Source of the DNA: Semisulcospira habei
Lineage: Eukaryota; Mollusca; Gastropoda; Semisulcospiridae
Direction of reading: 5' to 3'
Assembly: GCA_036245525.1 (NCBI GenBank)
Contig: BTPG01000004.1
Location: 51,123,758-51,187,757 of the forward strand
DNA: 64,000 nt
The position numbers and the translations under genes are program-made. Under the pieces are notes generated by a model. That model had not been told where the DNA came from. It did no database searches and was given only the letters and a program-made list of their open reading frames with translations. Positions 47,131-58,639 of this stretch are shown in pieces; position 1 is the first letter of the stretch, and each line of letters starts with the position of its first letter.

Positions 47131-49385
47131 TATTTTTTTTTTTTCCTGCTCACATATGAAACCCATACAGTTTCTACTTCGCTAAGCAAAAAAAAAATAA
47201 AAAAATTAACGCGTTTTTTTTTTTTTTTTTTTTTTAAATATGCGATTATCATCACTGTGGTAATGTGAATGTTAAACCATAAACCAAACAACCGGATTCA
47301 GTTTTGGATAAAAATGCACACTGGTTACCTCGGTACATTTGTTCATTCATTTTTTTCAGCCAGGCATTGTGTGAGCATGTTTACATTCATTCAATCATTC
47401 ACAGCTTCACTGATGAAAAAGCACACCAAAGAGTGTTGTCACAGACAGTTTTTTTTAAATAATTTTTACTGGCATCATCTACAAATATTAATTGATGTGA
47501 ATTTGTTTTAATATACCTGCTGCAAGAAATGCTACATGCTCCTTTGGTGTCTCCGTGAAAGCAGGTCGATGAACATCTCTGGTTGAAAGATGTTTGTAAA
47601 CAGATTGGTAGTGGATGTACCTATCTCTCTAGCTGAATCTCAGTTTCCCAGCAGTTTTTGGTTACAAATTATAAGGAAACAAAAACACTACACTACCACC
47701 GAGTCACCCAGCTCCCCCTCAAAATACAGCTTTACTGCAGAACATATTTCAACTACATGTAACATTATTCACATTTACATTGACAAAGTGCTGACTGTAT
47801 ACAAGCTATTTGGGAGAAAAGTGGTGCTGATGTCATTTTTAGTTGTGTGCATGCCAACGGAGACCGACACTGGCAACCACTTGCTCATGAGGTATTTATT
47901 TGGGAGCCAACTGCACAGTATATAAAAGAAGGGGGATAGGAGAGAAGGAATGACAGACTTATCATTTAGAGCCTTCCACTACATATATTATTTTGCTCAT
48001 ATATATAGAGAGAGAGAGGGAGAGGGAGGGGGAGAGAGAGAGAGACCATGTACCATCACTGTAGTCCTGATATAATTCAACATTGCACATCCCACAACAT
48101 AATAACAGTGAAATGCAGTACCAAACTACATTACACAGATACTGTGCACAATGTTGGCATGAAAATCAAACAATACTGTTACCAGTACCACACTGTGTCC
48201 AATTGCAGCACAACAAAGTGAAATGCAGTCTCAAGCCCCATAACTTGCACTGCACAATGCTGATGTCAACACAAAATACCATAACAACTGAATAACAAGG
48301 GTACAATGCACTGTGTCACCTAGGCTGCATAATATAGGCATCCACACCAAACAATACCTGTACTGCTCTTGATACAAAATCGACCATATAACGCTGGCAA
48401 AGTGTCTACAACAGAGTCTGCACCATGCTGGCCCGTAATCCAAGCAATACCATTGCTGCTCTCCAAAAACTCAACATGGTGCAGGCTATCATGTCACAAC
48501 TGATTGCTGCATAGGACCCTGTACACAATGTTGGCATCAGTTTACTTTATTTAATTTTGGACCCGCTGGGGCATGAAAAATATCACAAAAGAACTTACAT
48601 GAATGTGCTCAGAAATGAAATATTATCCTTATTACTACACTGTACACATGTTCCTTAGCACAAATCACAAATGGACACGGATCATAGTCAGATCATTCTG
48701 TTTGCAGGCGTGCGTCATGTACAGTACATCTGTAAAACTTGTGAAATGAACCATGTGGTTAGCAATTCTGATACGATAAGTAAAGCCACACAGCTGAAAG
48801 TCAAAGATTGACAGTGGAAGAAAAAATAAAACAAACACAAAGTACAGTACATATCATATATTATCACCCAACCACTTAAATCTGCTGTGACAGCTGGAGG
48901 GTAATGCAAAAACTGCATGGTCAACTCACTCTTGAGAAGTATTGCGTTTTTCATTGAGCAAGTCCACATTTGCACAACATTTTAAGCTGAGGGTTTAATG
49001 ACATAAATATACATCCCCATGTTTCTATATTTCCGCACATCCCCTCTTCAGAAAGGACCCGTGGGTTTTATACTCTGAGGCCACTGACCATTTTCAGAAT
49101 GAGCCCTGTATATCATTTTGAATCATGCAAAGCGGAGCAGTGATAAGTTTTCTCCTTGTCTCACACCGATGCTGCACAAAATCTATCTGTACCACTGTTT
49201 CCTACCCCATAAGTGTCAGCTGTGGAGTACATATTTTGAATGACTGATGTATGCCAGCATTTAGGAACTTGTCACAATAAAGACCTGTTCATATGATGAA
49301 ATGTCTTCGAAAAATGAACACATTGTCAGTAAAGGGGTTTTCTTTGGATAATCAAAAACTAATACATATTAAGCTGCATTTCCAA
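47131..49385. other. No gene seen; degenerate internal repetition at 48.06-48.54 kb
   Basis: A (GA)n-rich tract lies at 48005-48043. From 48060 to 48540, phrases such as CACAATGTTGGCAT, AAACAATAC, AGTGAAATGCAGT and GCTGC recur at irregular spacing, suggesting an old tandem array. The rest is plain AT-rich sequence. Confidence 0.4.
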
Positions 49386-49389
49386 ATCG

Positions 49390-50915
49390 CGACATGACAG
49401 GAGAGTGACAAAAAGTAACTTTTCTGAGGGGGTCATCCAAATAAATATGCATAGGAAGGTCTTACCATCATGTATCTCTTTACCAAGTTTAGGGTTACAG
49501 TTAGGAATACTTGAGAAAAAAAATCTTTGGGCAATATATGGATATCTTGTACCTATTTCCCGATTTCTTGTGACCCTTGACCTTTCATGCATACGAAATT
49601 AGTATGCATGAAAAGTTCTTACCACCTTGTACCAAGTCTGGGTTTGAAGTTGTGTATACTTGAGAAAACATCTTTTTGGTCAAAATACAGATATTTTTCA
49701 CCTTTTTACTGCACTACAAATTACAACATGGGTGTCAAATCGCTTTGTCACATTGTTATATGAAAACACACAAAGCACACCCCCATCACTGTACAATAGC
49801 CCCTGAACTGCTCGACTGCACGTTACAATTTTGTCGCCCCGCTGATTCTATGTCGGGCTTATGGAAACACTCCCTCTTTATTTCTATTTTCTCGAGTTTT
49901 GTCATTGTCACTTTGTTGTCACTGCCCCACTGCTGTTGTGTCTGCAGTTGAATAGCCAGGCCTAAAGCCTGCTTGCCCTGCTCCTAATATATGGCTATGC
50001 ATCAGCTCAGGCAGTAAGGCACAGGCTTTTGCTGCATTGCGAATGATGTGACTGTCCAAAACCTTGACATAGTGGCCAGCCTGGTGGATGGACATCAAAA
50101 TAACAGGACGTCTGCCCTCCTACACAGGACAATCAGTTCACTGCCTTTGCCTTCTCGTCGGTTGGCCATCGCGGAGACTGAACTCTTATTCCCTCATCTT
50201 TCGCAACCTGCAAAAGATAATTTTGTATCAAAAAAAGTTCTGACATGCACATATTGCGTACATATTTGCAAGTATTTATACAAAGTACATACATGCATAA
50301 TATGACAGTAGTCAGAACATGAACAAGAAAGGCAATGTCCTTATGGTTCACGTGTATGACCAATCCACATAATATGTCTGTCCTTTTTTACCTTGGCTTG
50401 ACTCCTCCAACAGGTCTCTGAAAATGTCTAAACATAAGTATAGGGCTGGATTTTGTCAGTGAAACCTGAGTATTTTTCCAAATCCCTTCATTTTTCACAC
50501 ATTTGTCAACCCTCTGTGACCCTTGACCTTTGTGAGGGGCTGATTACATTAGTAGCACAGAAAAGTGTTATCATCATGCCAAATTTTATTGAAAAGTTTG
50601 CAAAAACATTGATAAAAACTACAACTCTACCCGAAACTAACTTTTGTCACCCTTATCATGTGGTATCTCCATAGCAAGTTTGAGTTTGAAGTTGAAAATA
50701 CTACTTGAGATGACCTTTGAAAGGTCACAGAAATTGGTATGTTTAGAATTATTTTACCACAAAGTACCCTTGTGCCAAGTTTGAAGTCTGAGGCTTGCAT
50801 AGTCTTCGAGGAAATGCCAATGTTAAAGTTGCCCACAGGTAACAGACAGTTGACGGACGACCCATTACAAACACTTACTTTTGCTATCACACTTGCGCCA
50901 AAAATTAGACGCCAT
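49390..50915 (-). repeat. Dispersed GGCTCACGTG repeat, reversed copy
   Basis: The 5' end, reading the - strand, is TTTTTGGCGCAAGTGTGATA near 50905-50885. Modules with TGACCCTTGACCT (49571-49583 and 50517-50529), GGTCTTACCATCA and GTTTGAAGTTG follow in reverse. It is interrupted by unrelated sequence around 49700-50420. It contains two perfect DR1 motifs on the - strand. Confidence 0.7.
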
Positions 50916-51239
50916 TGAGCTTGAAATGACCACAAAGGGTGTATACATATATCTAGAATCAGCAACAATATTCAAAGTGTAACTTGCAGAAATTGTCTCA
51001 AACAGGACACAACGCATTGCTGTTTAGCAACAGCACACACTGGACCAAATGGGTAGTATTCAGATTTTTCTAGTCTTTTTGTATGCACTAAGTGCTTATT
51101 AAAGAAAATGACAGTATTTAGAGACTTGCCCAACCCTCTAGTTTTTAAATCAAATGCAATATGGTGCCACTTGTTGACAGCAAGTGATTTTAGCATTCGG
51201 TGTTGTTGAGAATGCTGGTACTACTACTACACCATCTTC

Positions 51240-51600
51240 AACATAAAAGAAAGCATTACAGTGTGATGTGTTTATCCCAACCAGTTGTGTTTTGTTATGA
51301 ACCTGATTCTATTCACAAATCAATCGGTATGCTTTACCTCGAGTCCAGGACAATAAGTGGTGCCTTCTCTCACTTTAGTTGATCCGCTGGAACTGGAATT
51401 GCCTGCTTTTAGCTGTGGCCTTCTCCTTTGAGCAAACATGACCTGACTAGCTCTTGCCTCTTCTTGGTGTAGGCATCATACTTCTGTGCTTGTTTGCAAG
51501 TATACCCTCTGGGCGTGACTCTGCAGTGAGACGTCAACAGCAGCACTGACCTGAAATGAAATACATGTTTATTATCGTGTTATTCGGCAGCATGGCAATT
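51240..51600 (-). repeat. Duplicated exon-like block, unit 1
   Basis: On the - strand: TATTTCATTTCAG acceptor-like, then about 200 bases, then CTCGAGGTAAAGCATACC donor-like. One frame reads SVLLLTSHCRVTPRGYTCKQ, AQKYDAYTKKRQELVRSCLL and KGEGHS before a stop. The same block recurs at 52445-52770 with both splice-like edges kept. It may be an exon of an unrecognised - strand transcript or a non-coding duplication. Confidence 0.45.
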
Positions 51601-52250
51601 TCACTTCTGATCTTATTTCAGGGTGGGTCGGTTCCAAACTCCACAAACAGGGACTTTGTTATACAGTCTATAACTCAACGGACAGAGAAAAAAAAGGTCC
51701 CTGAATTCCGGCAAGTATGAGTGCGAGTCAGTTATCATCAAGCTGTCGTGAGAGATATCTGGCACATATCAAACCAGCCGGGACCGTATTTCCTCCCCTC
51801 CTTTTTTGCTCCTGCGACTCCCTGACCAAAAGCTTTTCGAGTTTTTCAGTTCACGGATAGTACGACTGTGTCTTCACTTGGCCGTGTATACACTATTTAG
51901 TTATAACCATTTTACACATTATTATCACTAGGCTGTTGTTTTCTCTCTCTCTTAATATAAAGTTTCATTTCATCTCTCTTTTTCTCTCTGAGAATGTTGT
52001 AGTTTAGCAAGGACAAACACGAAAAGAGGCCTGTGCGCCTATTGTTTCCCAAAAAATGCGGGACCCGTACGCACACTAAAAAATTCTAAAGTTCATTTAG
52101 AACGCTGTAATATAAACAATTCCGCGATAACGCGGATGCTAAGGAGCTCGTGGGGCCATGCACAATTCGGGGCCGGTGGGGGGGAGTCCCCCCCCCCCCC
52201 CCCCCCAATTCGTCCCTACATTTAGTTTACACATTACTACCTTCAAACTA
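51600..52250. other. Unique insertion between duplicated blocks
   Basis: This 650-bp stretch is absent from the second unit. It includes GGGGGGGAG followed by a C run at 52187-52205. No termini or coding frame that I can name. Confidence 0.35.
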
Positions 52251-52254
52251 ATGT

Positions 52255-52990
52255 GAAATAAACTGTGAACACCACAAACAAGAATGGTGAAGCCTGGATC
52301 GCTCGTGTGCATTTAAAACTGATCATTTTCTTAATCTGAACTGTGTGACCTTTCCAAAAGGTGACTGAAATTTAAGTGCCATGCGTCTAAGCATAAGTAA
52401 AGGGCTGGCTTATGTACAGTTGTGAATAGTATTGGAGAAAAAATATCTTGAAATGAAAGAAGGCATTACAGTATGATGTGTTCATTCACACCATAGTTGT
52501 GTTGTGTTCTGCACCTGATTCTCATCACAGATCTACTGGTATGATTTACCTTGAGTCCAGGAGAATAAGTGTCACCTTTCCTCACTTCACTTGCGCTGTG
52601 AGTGTGACCTTGGTCAGTTGGTGTAGACGTCATACTTCTGCGCTTGTTTGCAAGTATGTACTCTGGGTGAAAGTACTGAGACTCCACAGCGAGAGGTCAA
52701 CAGCAGTATTAGCCTGAAATGAAATACATGATTATTACTGTGTTGTTCGGCAGCATGACAATTTCACTTTGCGTGAATGAAATGCAGGGGCAGATTATTA
52801 CTTTCAAAAACTGTGTAAACCGCAAAGAACAAACAACAATGGCAAAGTCACGTCTGTACGCCTCATGCGCATAACTGATTCACAACCTGTGTGAACTTTC
52901 CAAAAGGTAGCTGAAATAAGTGTCACGAGTCTCAACATATATGATAAAGGCTTGCTTTTGTACTAGTCAAATTTGTATTTTTCACACATT
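52255..52990 (-). repeat. Duplicated exon-like block, unit 2, plus its spacer
   Basis: 52445-52770 matches 51240-51600, again with TATTTCATTTCAG and CAAGGTAAATCATACC at the edges; the frame shares TCKQAQKYDVYT and then stops early. The spacer 52255-52440 matches 52800-52990 (CTTTCCAAAAGGT, GGGCTGGCTTATGT/AGGCTTGCTTTTGT). So the unit is block plus spacer, duplicated in tandem. Confidence 0.55.
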
Positions 52991-53054
52991 CTACGGTCAT
53001 CCAAAATGGTAGTTAACAAATATTAGGGTTTCAGTCAAAGTAGCGTTTTACTAG

Positions 53055-53320
53055 GTAACCCTTTTAATCCTGATACACCCACTGCTTGAAATAAATGTGA
53101 CTATGATAGTTCAAGGGTGGTCTTGTCTTGTCTTGCCGTATAGGCCCACAATCAATCGTGTTGATCATTATGGCACTTGAACAGAAGGTTTTGTATGCAT
53201 GTCAAGTACGAATGCGGAGCTAATAATAAATCATGTCGCTACATGAATCATTGGCGTCTCATCCGCCAAGCTATTCGGGCACCATCCTTGAACTAAAAAA
53301 ATGCTGGACCTATCTCCTAA
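53055..53320. repeat. TTAA palindrome with a 150-bp insertion at its centre
   Basis: GTAACCCTTTTAATCC and GACTATGATAGTTCAAGGGT form the left arm; CCAAGCTATTCGGGCACCAT and CCTTGAACTA form the right. Between them is CTTGTCTTGTCTTGCCGTAT...CATTGGCGTCTCATCC. The insertion holds CCCACAATCAATCGTG, similar in style to the foldback at 63.2 kb. Confidence 0.65.
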
Positions 53321-53329
53321 TCTGTAATA

Positions 53330-54290
53330 TAGCCTTCATAAGACAGAGAATGGATGAGAAAACTAAGTTACTAAGTACTGAAAGCAGTTACTGAGTTAGT
53401 AATGCAAAATTCTCCCTTAGCAGGACTTTTAACTACACACAGTATGTTTTCCTAAATAATAAGCACTGGCACTGGTTTAATATCACTACAATGTGGACTA
53501 CATTCCTTCCACTGTATTAGTAAAGGCTCTCTGAGAATGTATGGAAATGCTCTACTTCTAGGTGGTGACTGACATACATGGAATGCATGCCCCTGTCAAC
53601 CCACAATAAAATGTAGTCTTCTTCATTGCAGGTAGGCTGTAACTGAATTTCCATGCATAAAAGGACAGTTAGCTATTGGGGTTTTACGCCGTGCAGGTGA
53701 CATCTCACGGCGGTGCATAAAACTTTACCTTGTCTGAAGATTTTGTTGTTTTCCTGGCTGCCACGTATACGGCCCGTTCATTTTTTTTTTCTTCTTCTGA
53801 GAAATGGTTATGCGTTACTACTGACGCTCGATGACTTGTCGCAACTTATGCAAAAGTATCTTATTTCTGAGGAAACACAACATTTTATGCATAGAAACAG
53901 TCAGCTTACACACCTATTTCAGACAGTTTATATCTTTTGTCAATTATCGATAAATTGAGCTTGTTTGCAATACGACTTGCCGTACGGCGTTTTTTTTCGG
54001 TGACCTCTAGTCTCAGGTCACGGCAGACGCAAGATAGCGGTATCTAAATGCGCAGAAAAGATGCGCGAAACAGGTGTGTCCTACAACCTTAAGTTTTATT
54101 TCAGTCAAGTCGGCCGCCACCTACGATACTGCGCACCGCCGGCACACACCGACACGTTATAAAACTCAACTCATGTCGCAAATGTGTACTTCTATTGTGG
54201 TCCGTCTTGACAGTGTTCATCCGATTGCGCAAGGAAAATTATGGCGGCCCAAAATAAACCGTAAGCAAAATGTTCATATGTACAAATAGT
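53330..54290. other. No gene confirmed; GC-richer stretch at 53.98-54.25 kb
   Basis: The segment near 54000-54250 is richer in CpG than its surroundings and could be a promoter region for a - strand transcript covering the duplicated exon-like blocks. I see no start codon with following splice site that is convincing. Confidence 0.25.
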
Positions 54291-55032
54291 CATTGGTCGC
54301 AAGATAAAACCCCAGCCCTGCAAAAGGTTCTCGGGGCTAAGTCTGCTTTGGTTGGCCAATACTGGCAGTGGGCAGATGTTCACATCTGCACGGGACATAG
54401 ACGACCCCGCCCTCCACGAGTCGCCTGCTGCCTTGCAGGCCTGGCCGCTTGGCTGCGGAAAGGCTAAGGGAGGAAACCCCTGACATCAAAGCCCCCGTGT
54501 CTCCGGGGAAGGCTTTTGAGCCAGAGACTAGGACAAGGACAGTCTGATATAAAGCCTACGACCCGAGGACCTCGATGCCATCGTCCCAGCTTGCTAGGCC
54601 ATGGCAGATGAACCAAGGGTTTAAAGGGTGGGGCCAGTACTGCGCACACTGCACTCCACCAAAAAGCTCCACCGCGCAGGCTTTAGGAAACGTCCACGGA
54701 CCATGACACTGACCATTCCAAGTCCTGTAGCGACGGGCGAGGGGCGAAACGGCAGGTGAAAGATGTCACTGGAAGCCGCAGTCTCAAACCTGCATGCAGG
54801 CGGTTCAGGATATTGGTCGCCTGATGTTGACCTGGGGATGACATCACTCGGCACACCCTGAACGACCAAGCAGCCTTCTCTAGGGACAGCACTGCTTGCT
54901 CCACACGGAGAGGGGCCTAGAAAAGGTGGCCTAACCAAAGCTCGTCCCCTCGCAACCCCAGTTGGCTAGCCGCGGTCAACGGGCATCTTCTCCTGCGGTC
55001 AAAAAACAAGAAAGAATAACGGATCCACTCTC

Positions 55033-56133
55033 ATGACGACCACGACCGGACTCAACGTAGCATGCTGGAACGTCCGAACCATGCTCGACAAAGCAGACAG
55101 CGGACGCCCTGAACGTCGCTCCGCCCTCATTGCCCATGAATTGCGGAGGTTAAACATCGACATCGCCGCGCTCAGCGAAGTACGCCTTCCGGACGAAGGC
55201 AGCCTCCAAGAACTTGGTGCTGGGTACACCCTCTACTGGTCAGGCAGGCCTGCATCAGAAAGACGGCTCTCAGGCGTGGGTTTCATGGTTAAGACATCCA
55301 TTGCGACTAAGCTGGAAAACCTACCAACGGGCCACTCAGACCGCATCATGTCCATGCGCCTCCCACTGAGACACCAGCAACACGTCACCCTTCTCAGTGT
55401 GTACTCCCCAACCCTCCTGGCAGAGCCTGCTGAAAAGGACAAATTTTACACTGACCTGCGCAGCCTCCTACAGAGTATCCCTGCAGACGACAAAGTCATC
55501 ATCCTTGGCGACTTCAACGCCAGAGTGGGCCAGGACTCTGAAGCCTGGAAAGGAGTCCTCGGCAAGCATGGCGTCGGGAACTGCAATGACAATGGCCGCC
55601 TACTGTTGGAGTTCTGTGCGGAGCAGCAACTGGTCATCACCAACACTACTTTTCAGCAAAAGGACAGTCGAAAGACCACCTGGATGCATCCTCGCTCCAA
55701 ACACTGGCACCTTATCGACTATGTCCTAGTGCGTCAGAGGGACCGCAGTGACGTCCTCCTCACCAGAGTGATGCCCAGCGCAGAGTGCCACACTGACCAC
55801 CGCCTTGTCCGCTGCAAACTCAGGCTCCACTTCAGGCCAAAACCCAAGAAATGGGGGCCCCCCAAGAAAAAGCTTGATGTTGCCAGCCTTCAGCGTGACG
55901 ATGTGAAAGCCGCCTTTCAGACAGATTTACAGCGCAGGCTCAAAGACACAGCGGACCCAGTAGACTCCTCCCCTGAAACACTTTGGGAACAACTGAAAAC
56001 TGCTATTACAAAATCCTCTGCAGAAGTCTTGGGTTTCGCCAGAAAGAAGAACAAAGACTGGTTTGACGAAAACGATGTAGAGATCCAGGAACACCTAGCA
56101 AAAAAAAAAAAGCCGCCCATCAGGCCCACCTAG
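55033..56133 (+). CDS. LINE endonuclease (APE-type) frame
   Basis: It starts at an ATG (MTTTTGLNVACWNVRTMLDK). Motifs of the exonuclease-endonuclease-phosphatase fold follow: CWNVRTM, IAALSEVRLPDEG, LLSVYSPTLL, VIILGDFNARVGQDSE, HLIDYVLV and ECHTDHRLVRCK, so the catalytic N, E, D/N and DH residues are all present. After NKDWFDENDVEIQEHLAK the frame meets A12 (56100-56111) and soon ends, while the RT continues in the -1 frame. The domain should nick target DNA to prime reverse transcription. Confidence 0.92.
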   Translation: MTTTTGLNVACWNVRTMLDKADSGRPERRSALIAHELRRLNIDIAALSEVRLPDEGSLQELGAGYTLYWSGRPASERRLSGVGFMVKTSIATKLENLPTGHSDRIMSMRLPLRHQQHVTLLSVYSPTLLAEPAEKDKFYTDLRSLLQSIPADDKVIILGDFNARVGQDSEAWKGVLGKHGVGNCNDNGRLLLEFCAEQQLVITNTTFQQKDSRKTTWMHPRSKHWHLIDYVLVRQRDRSDVLLTRVMPSAECHTDHRLVRCKLRLHFRPKPKKWGPPKKKLDVASLQRDDVKAAFQTDLQRRLKDTADPVDSSPETLWEQLKTAITKSSAEVLGFARKKNKDWFDENDVEIQEHLAKKKKPPIRPT

Positions 56134-58262
56134 CCCAGCCTTCCTGCCCTGTGAAGAAGTCTGCCTTCCGCCTCGTCTGCAGCAGTCTCCAGCGCAAGCT
56201 CAGAGATCTCCAGAATGAGTGGTGGACCAGACTTGCACAGAGGACCCAGCTTTGTGCTGACAATGGCGACTACAGGGGCTTCTACGAAGCACTGAAAGCA
56301 GTGTATGGCCCCAGGCACCTGGTACAAAGTCCCCTGCGAAGCGCGAATGGCCAGGCACTCCTCACAGATAATACCTCCATCTTGAACCGCTGGTCGGAAT
56401 ACTTTCAGAGCCTCTTCAGCGCTGAGCGCACTGTTCAAGAAGCAGTCGTCCTACAAATCCCACACCTCCCAGTAAAGGTTGAATTGGACGAACCGCCCAC
56501 CGCTGAAGAGACCCTCACAGCCATCCACCAGCTCAAGAGTGGCAAAGCAGCAGGCATTGATGGAATACCGCCAGAGATCTGGAAACATGGAGGCACAGCA
56601 CTGCACAACAAGCTCCATGACCTCTTTCTCTGCTGCTGGGAGGAAGGAACACTACCAAAAGATCTCCGTGATGCAGTCGTTATCACCCTGTACAAGAACA
56701 AAGGCGAGAAGTCTGACTGTTCCAACTATCGGGGAATTACCCTGCTGTCCATTGCTGGGAAAATCCTTGCAAGGCTGCTCCTGAATCGGCTGGTACCTGC
56801 CATCGCTGAAGACCAACTCCCAGAGGGCCAGTGTGGCTTCAGAGCAAACAGGAGCACCACCGATATGGTCTTTGTGCTGAGACAGCTACAGGAGAAGTGC
56901 CGCGAGCAGAACAAAGGGCTGTACGTAACATTTGTCGACCTAACAAAAGCGTTCGACACTGTGAGCAGGCAAGGCATGTGGCAGATCCTGGAGCGACTTG
57001 GCTGTCCCCCAAAGTTCCTCAACATGATTGTCCAGCTACACGAGGACCAGCAAGGCCAGGTCAGACTCAACAATGACCTCTCAGAACCATTCCCTATTCT
57101 CAACGGCGCAAAGCAGGGCTGCGTGCTGGCACCGACCCTCTTCACCATCTTTTTTAGCATGATGTTGAAGCAGGCCACAGTGGACCTTGATGATGACGAT
57201 GCAGTGTACATCAGGTATCGTCTCGATGGCAGCCTGTTCAACCTCGGACGACTGCAGGCCCACACGAAAACCCTAGACCAACTGATTCGTGAGCTGCTTT
57301 TTGCTGATGATGCTGCCCTCGTTGCACACACAGAGAGAGCCCTGCAGCGCATCACGTCTTGCTTCGCAGATGCTGCCCAGCTCTTTGGACTCGAGGTCAG
57401 TCTGAAAAAGACAGAGGTCCTCCATCAGCCGGCACCCAAGACAGTGTATCGCCCTCCTCACATCACCATTGGCGAGTCTGATCTAAAGTCAGTGCACCAG
57501 TTTACTTACCTTGGCTGCATTATCACGTCGGACGCCAAGCTGGACAAGGAGCTTGACAGCAGGCTGGCAAAAGCGAACAGCTCTTTCGGGCGACTTTTCA
57601 AGCGGGTGTGGCACAATCAACAGCTGAAAACAGGCACCAAGATCAGCGTGTACAGAGCTGTGGTCCTCACCACCCTGCTGTATGGTTCCGAGTCCTGGGC
57701 CCTCTACCGCAGCCAACTACGACTCCTCGAACGCTTCCACCAGCGCTGCCTGCGTACCATCCTGGGCATTCACTGGAGTGACTATGTCACCAACGTCGAG
57801 GTCCTTGAACAGGCTGAAACTGTGAGCATCGAGGCTTTGCTGCTGCGGACACAGCTCCGCTGGGCGGGGCATGTCTCCAGGATGGAGGATCATCGCCTAC
57901 CAAAGATCACCCTGTTCGGCGAGCTTGCTACTGGACACCGTGACAGAGGGGCACCAAAGAAGAGATACAAAGACTGTCTCAAGAAGTCACTTAGTGCCTG
58001 CCAAATCGACCACCACCAGTGGTCTTCGCTTGCTGCGGACCGTGACACCTGGCGCTCCACCATTTACAAGGCAACTGTCTCCTTTGAGGACTCTCACAGA
58101 GCTAGCCTTAAGGACAAGCGGCTCAGGAGAAAAAACAGAGATGCCGCAGCTCAGAACCCCGGCCATACCTTCCCCTGCAGCCACTGCGGTCGAACCTGCC
58201 TGTCTCGGATTGGCCTCCGCAGCCACGAACAAGCCTGCAGACGTCGTGGGCAACTCCTATAA
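56106..58262 (+). CDS. LINE reverse transcriptase frame with C2H2 zinc finger
   Basis: The frame is open from the A12 run and has no ATG near its start, so it is not an independent ORF. Motifs: LKSGKAAGIDGIPPEIWK, NYRGITLLSIAGKILARL, CGFRANRSTTDMVFVLR, YVTFVDLTKAFDTVSR, GAKQGCVLAPTLFTIFF, LLFADDAALVAH (catalytic Asp pair), VSLKKTEVL, FTYLGCIITSDAKLD, then the thumb and RRWAGH-like LRWAGHVSRM. The end reads FPCSHCGRTCLSRIGLRSHE with C-x2-C-x12-H and QACRRR, a nucleic-acid-binding finger. No stop codons interrupt more than 700 codons. Confidence 0.93.
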   Translation, partial: KKAAHQAHLAQPSCPVKKSAFRLVCSSLQRKLRDLQNEWWTRLAQRTQLCADNGDYRGFYEALKAVYGPRHLVQSPLRSANGQALLTDNTSILNRWSEYFQSLFSAERTVQEAVVLQIPHLPVKVELDEPPTAEETLTAIHQLKSGKAAGIDGIPPEIWKHGGTALHNKLHDLFLCCWEEGTLPKDLRDAVVITLYKNKGEKSDCSNYRGITLLSIAGKILARLLLNRLVPAIAEDQLPEGQCGFRANRSTTDMVFVLRQLQEKCREQNKGLYVTFVDLTKAFDTVSRQGMWQILERLGCPPKFLNMIVQLHEDQQGQVRLNNDLSEPFPILNGAKQGCVLAPTLFTIFFSMMLKQATVDLDDDDAVYIRYRLDGSLFNLGRLQAHTKTLDQLIRELLFADDAALVAHTERALQRITSCFADAAQLFGLEVSLKKTEVLHQPAPKTVYRPPHITIGESDLKSVHQFTYLGCIITSDAKLDKELDSRLAKANSSFGRLFKRVWHNQQLKTGTKISVYRAVVLTTLLYGSESWALYRSQLRLLERFHQRCLRTILGIHWSDYVTNVEVLEQAETVSIEALLLRTQLRWAGHVSRMEDHRLPKITLFGELATGHRDRGAPKKRYKDCLKKSLSACQIDHHQWSSLAADRDTWRSTIYKATVSFEDSHRASLKDKRLRRKNRDAAAQNPGHTFPCSHCGRTCLSRIGLRSHEQACRRRGQLL

Positions 58263-58376
58263 AATCTTCGTTCGCGAAGTCAAGCCAAGAGACTGGCTCA
58301 CCACGGCACACATCGGCCCTGAGACCTTTTGCTTAACCGTTTTCATCCCGATACACTTGCTTGAAAAAAAAAAAAG

Positions 58377-58500
58377 ATGATAGTTCAAGGGTCGTGCCAG
58401 AATATCTTGGCGCCTGAGGCGCCAAGATATTCTGGCACCACCCTTGAACTAAAACGGTTGATCCGTCTCGTAATCTGTAATGTAGCCTTCATAGGATAAT
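58377..58500. repeat. TTAA-family palindrome, left end lost to LINE insertion
   Basis: GATGATAGTTCAAGGGTCGT and GCCAGAATATCTTGGCGCC on the left are mirrored by GGCGCCAAGATATTCTGGC and ACCACCCTTGAACTA. Arms are almost perfect over 35 bases. Confidence 0.85.
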
Positions 58501-58639
58501 AAGCAATTAAAAAAAAAAAATCAGCCTCAGAATGTATTATAATAGGTTAAAGTTTACACATCTTTAGCTTGAAGTACTTGCTGCATCGGATGGCTCGCTC
58601 GACCTGAGTATGCGAACCTCCTTGTGTACAGCTGGTGCA

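Larger units (their letters stand above)
54300..58376 (+). mobile_element. RTE-like LINE, nearly intact, with C-terminal zinc finger
   Basis: A GC-rich leader of about 700 bp precedes an endonuclease frame and a reverse transcriptase frame that together span 55033-58262. The 3' end is TTGCTTGAAAAAAAAAAAAG, after which a TTAA palindrome continues without its left end, so the LINE landed in that palindrome. The 5' boundary near 54300 is approximate and I found no convincing long target duplication. The gene order and motifs fit the RTE superfamily; the exact clade is not settled. Confidence 0.9.

Noticed and set aside
48000..48560. CRISPR-like or satellite array
   Set aside because: Recurring phrases have irregular spacing and no conserved repeat unit; at most an old degenerate tandem array. 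A CRISPR array is not expected in this kind of genome.
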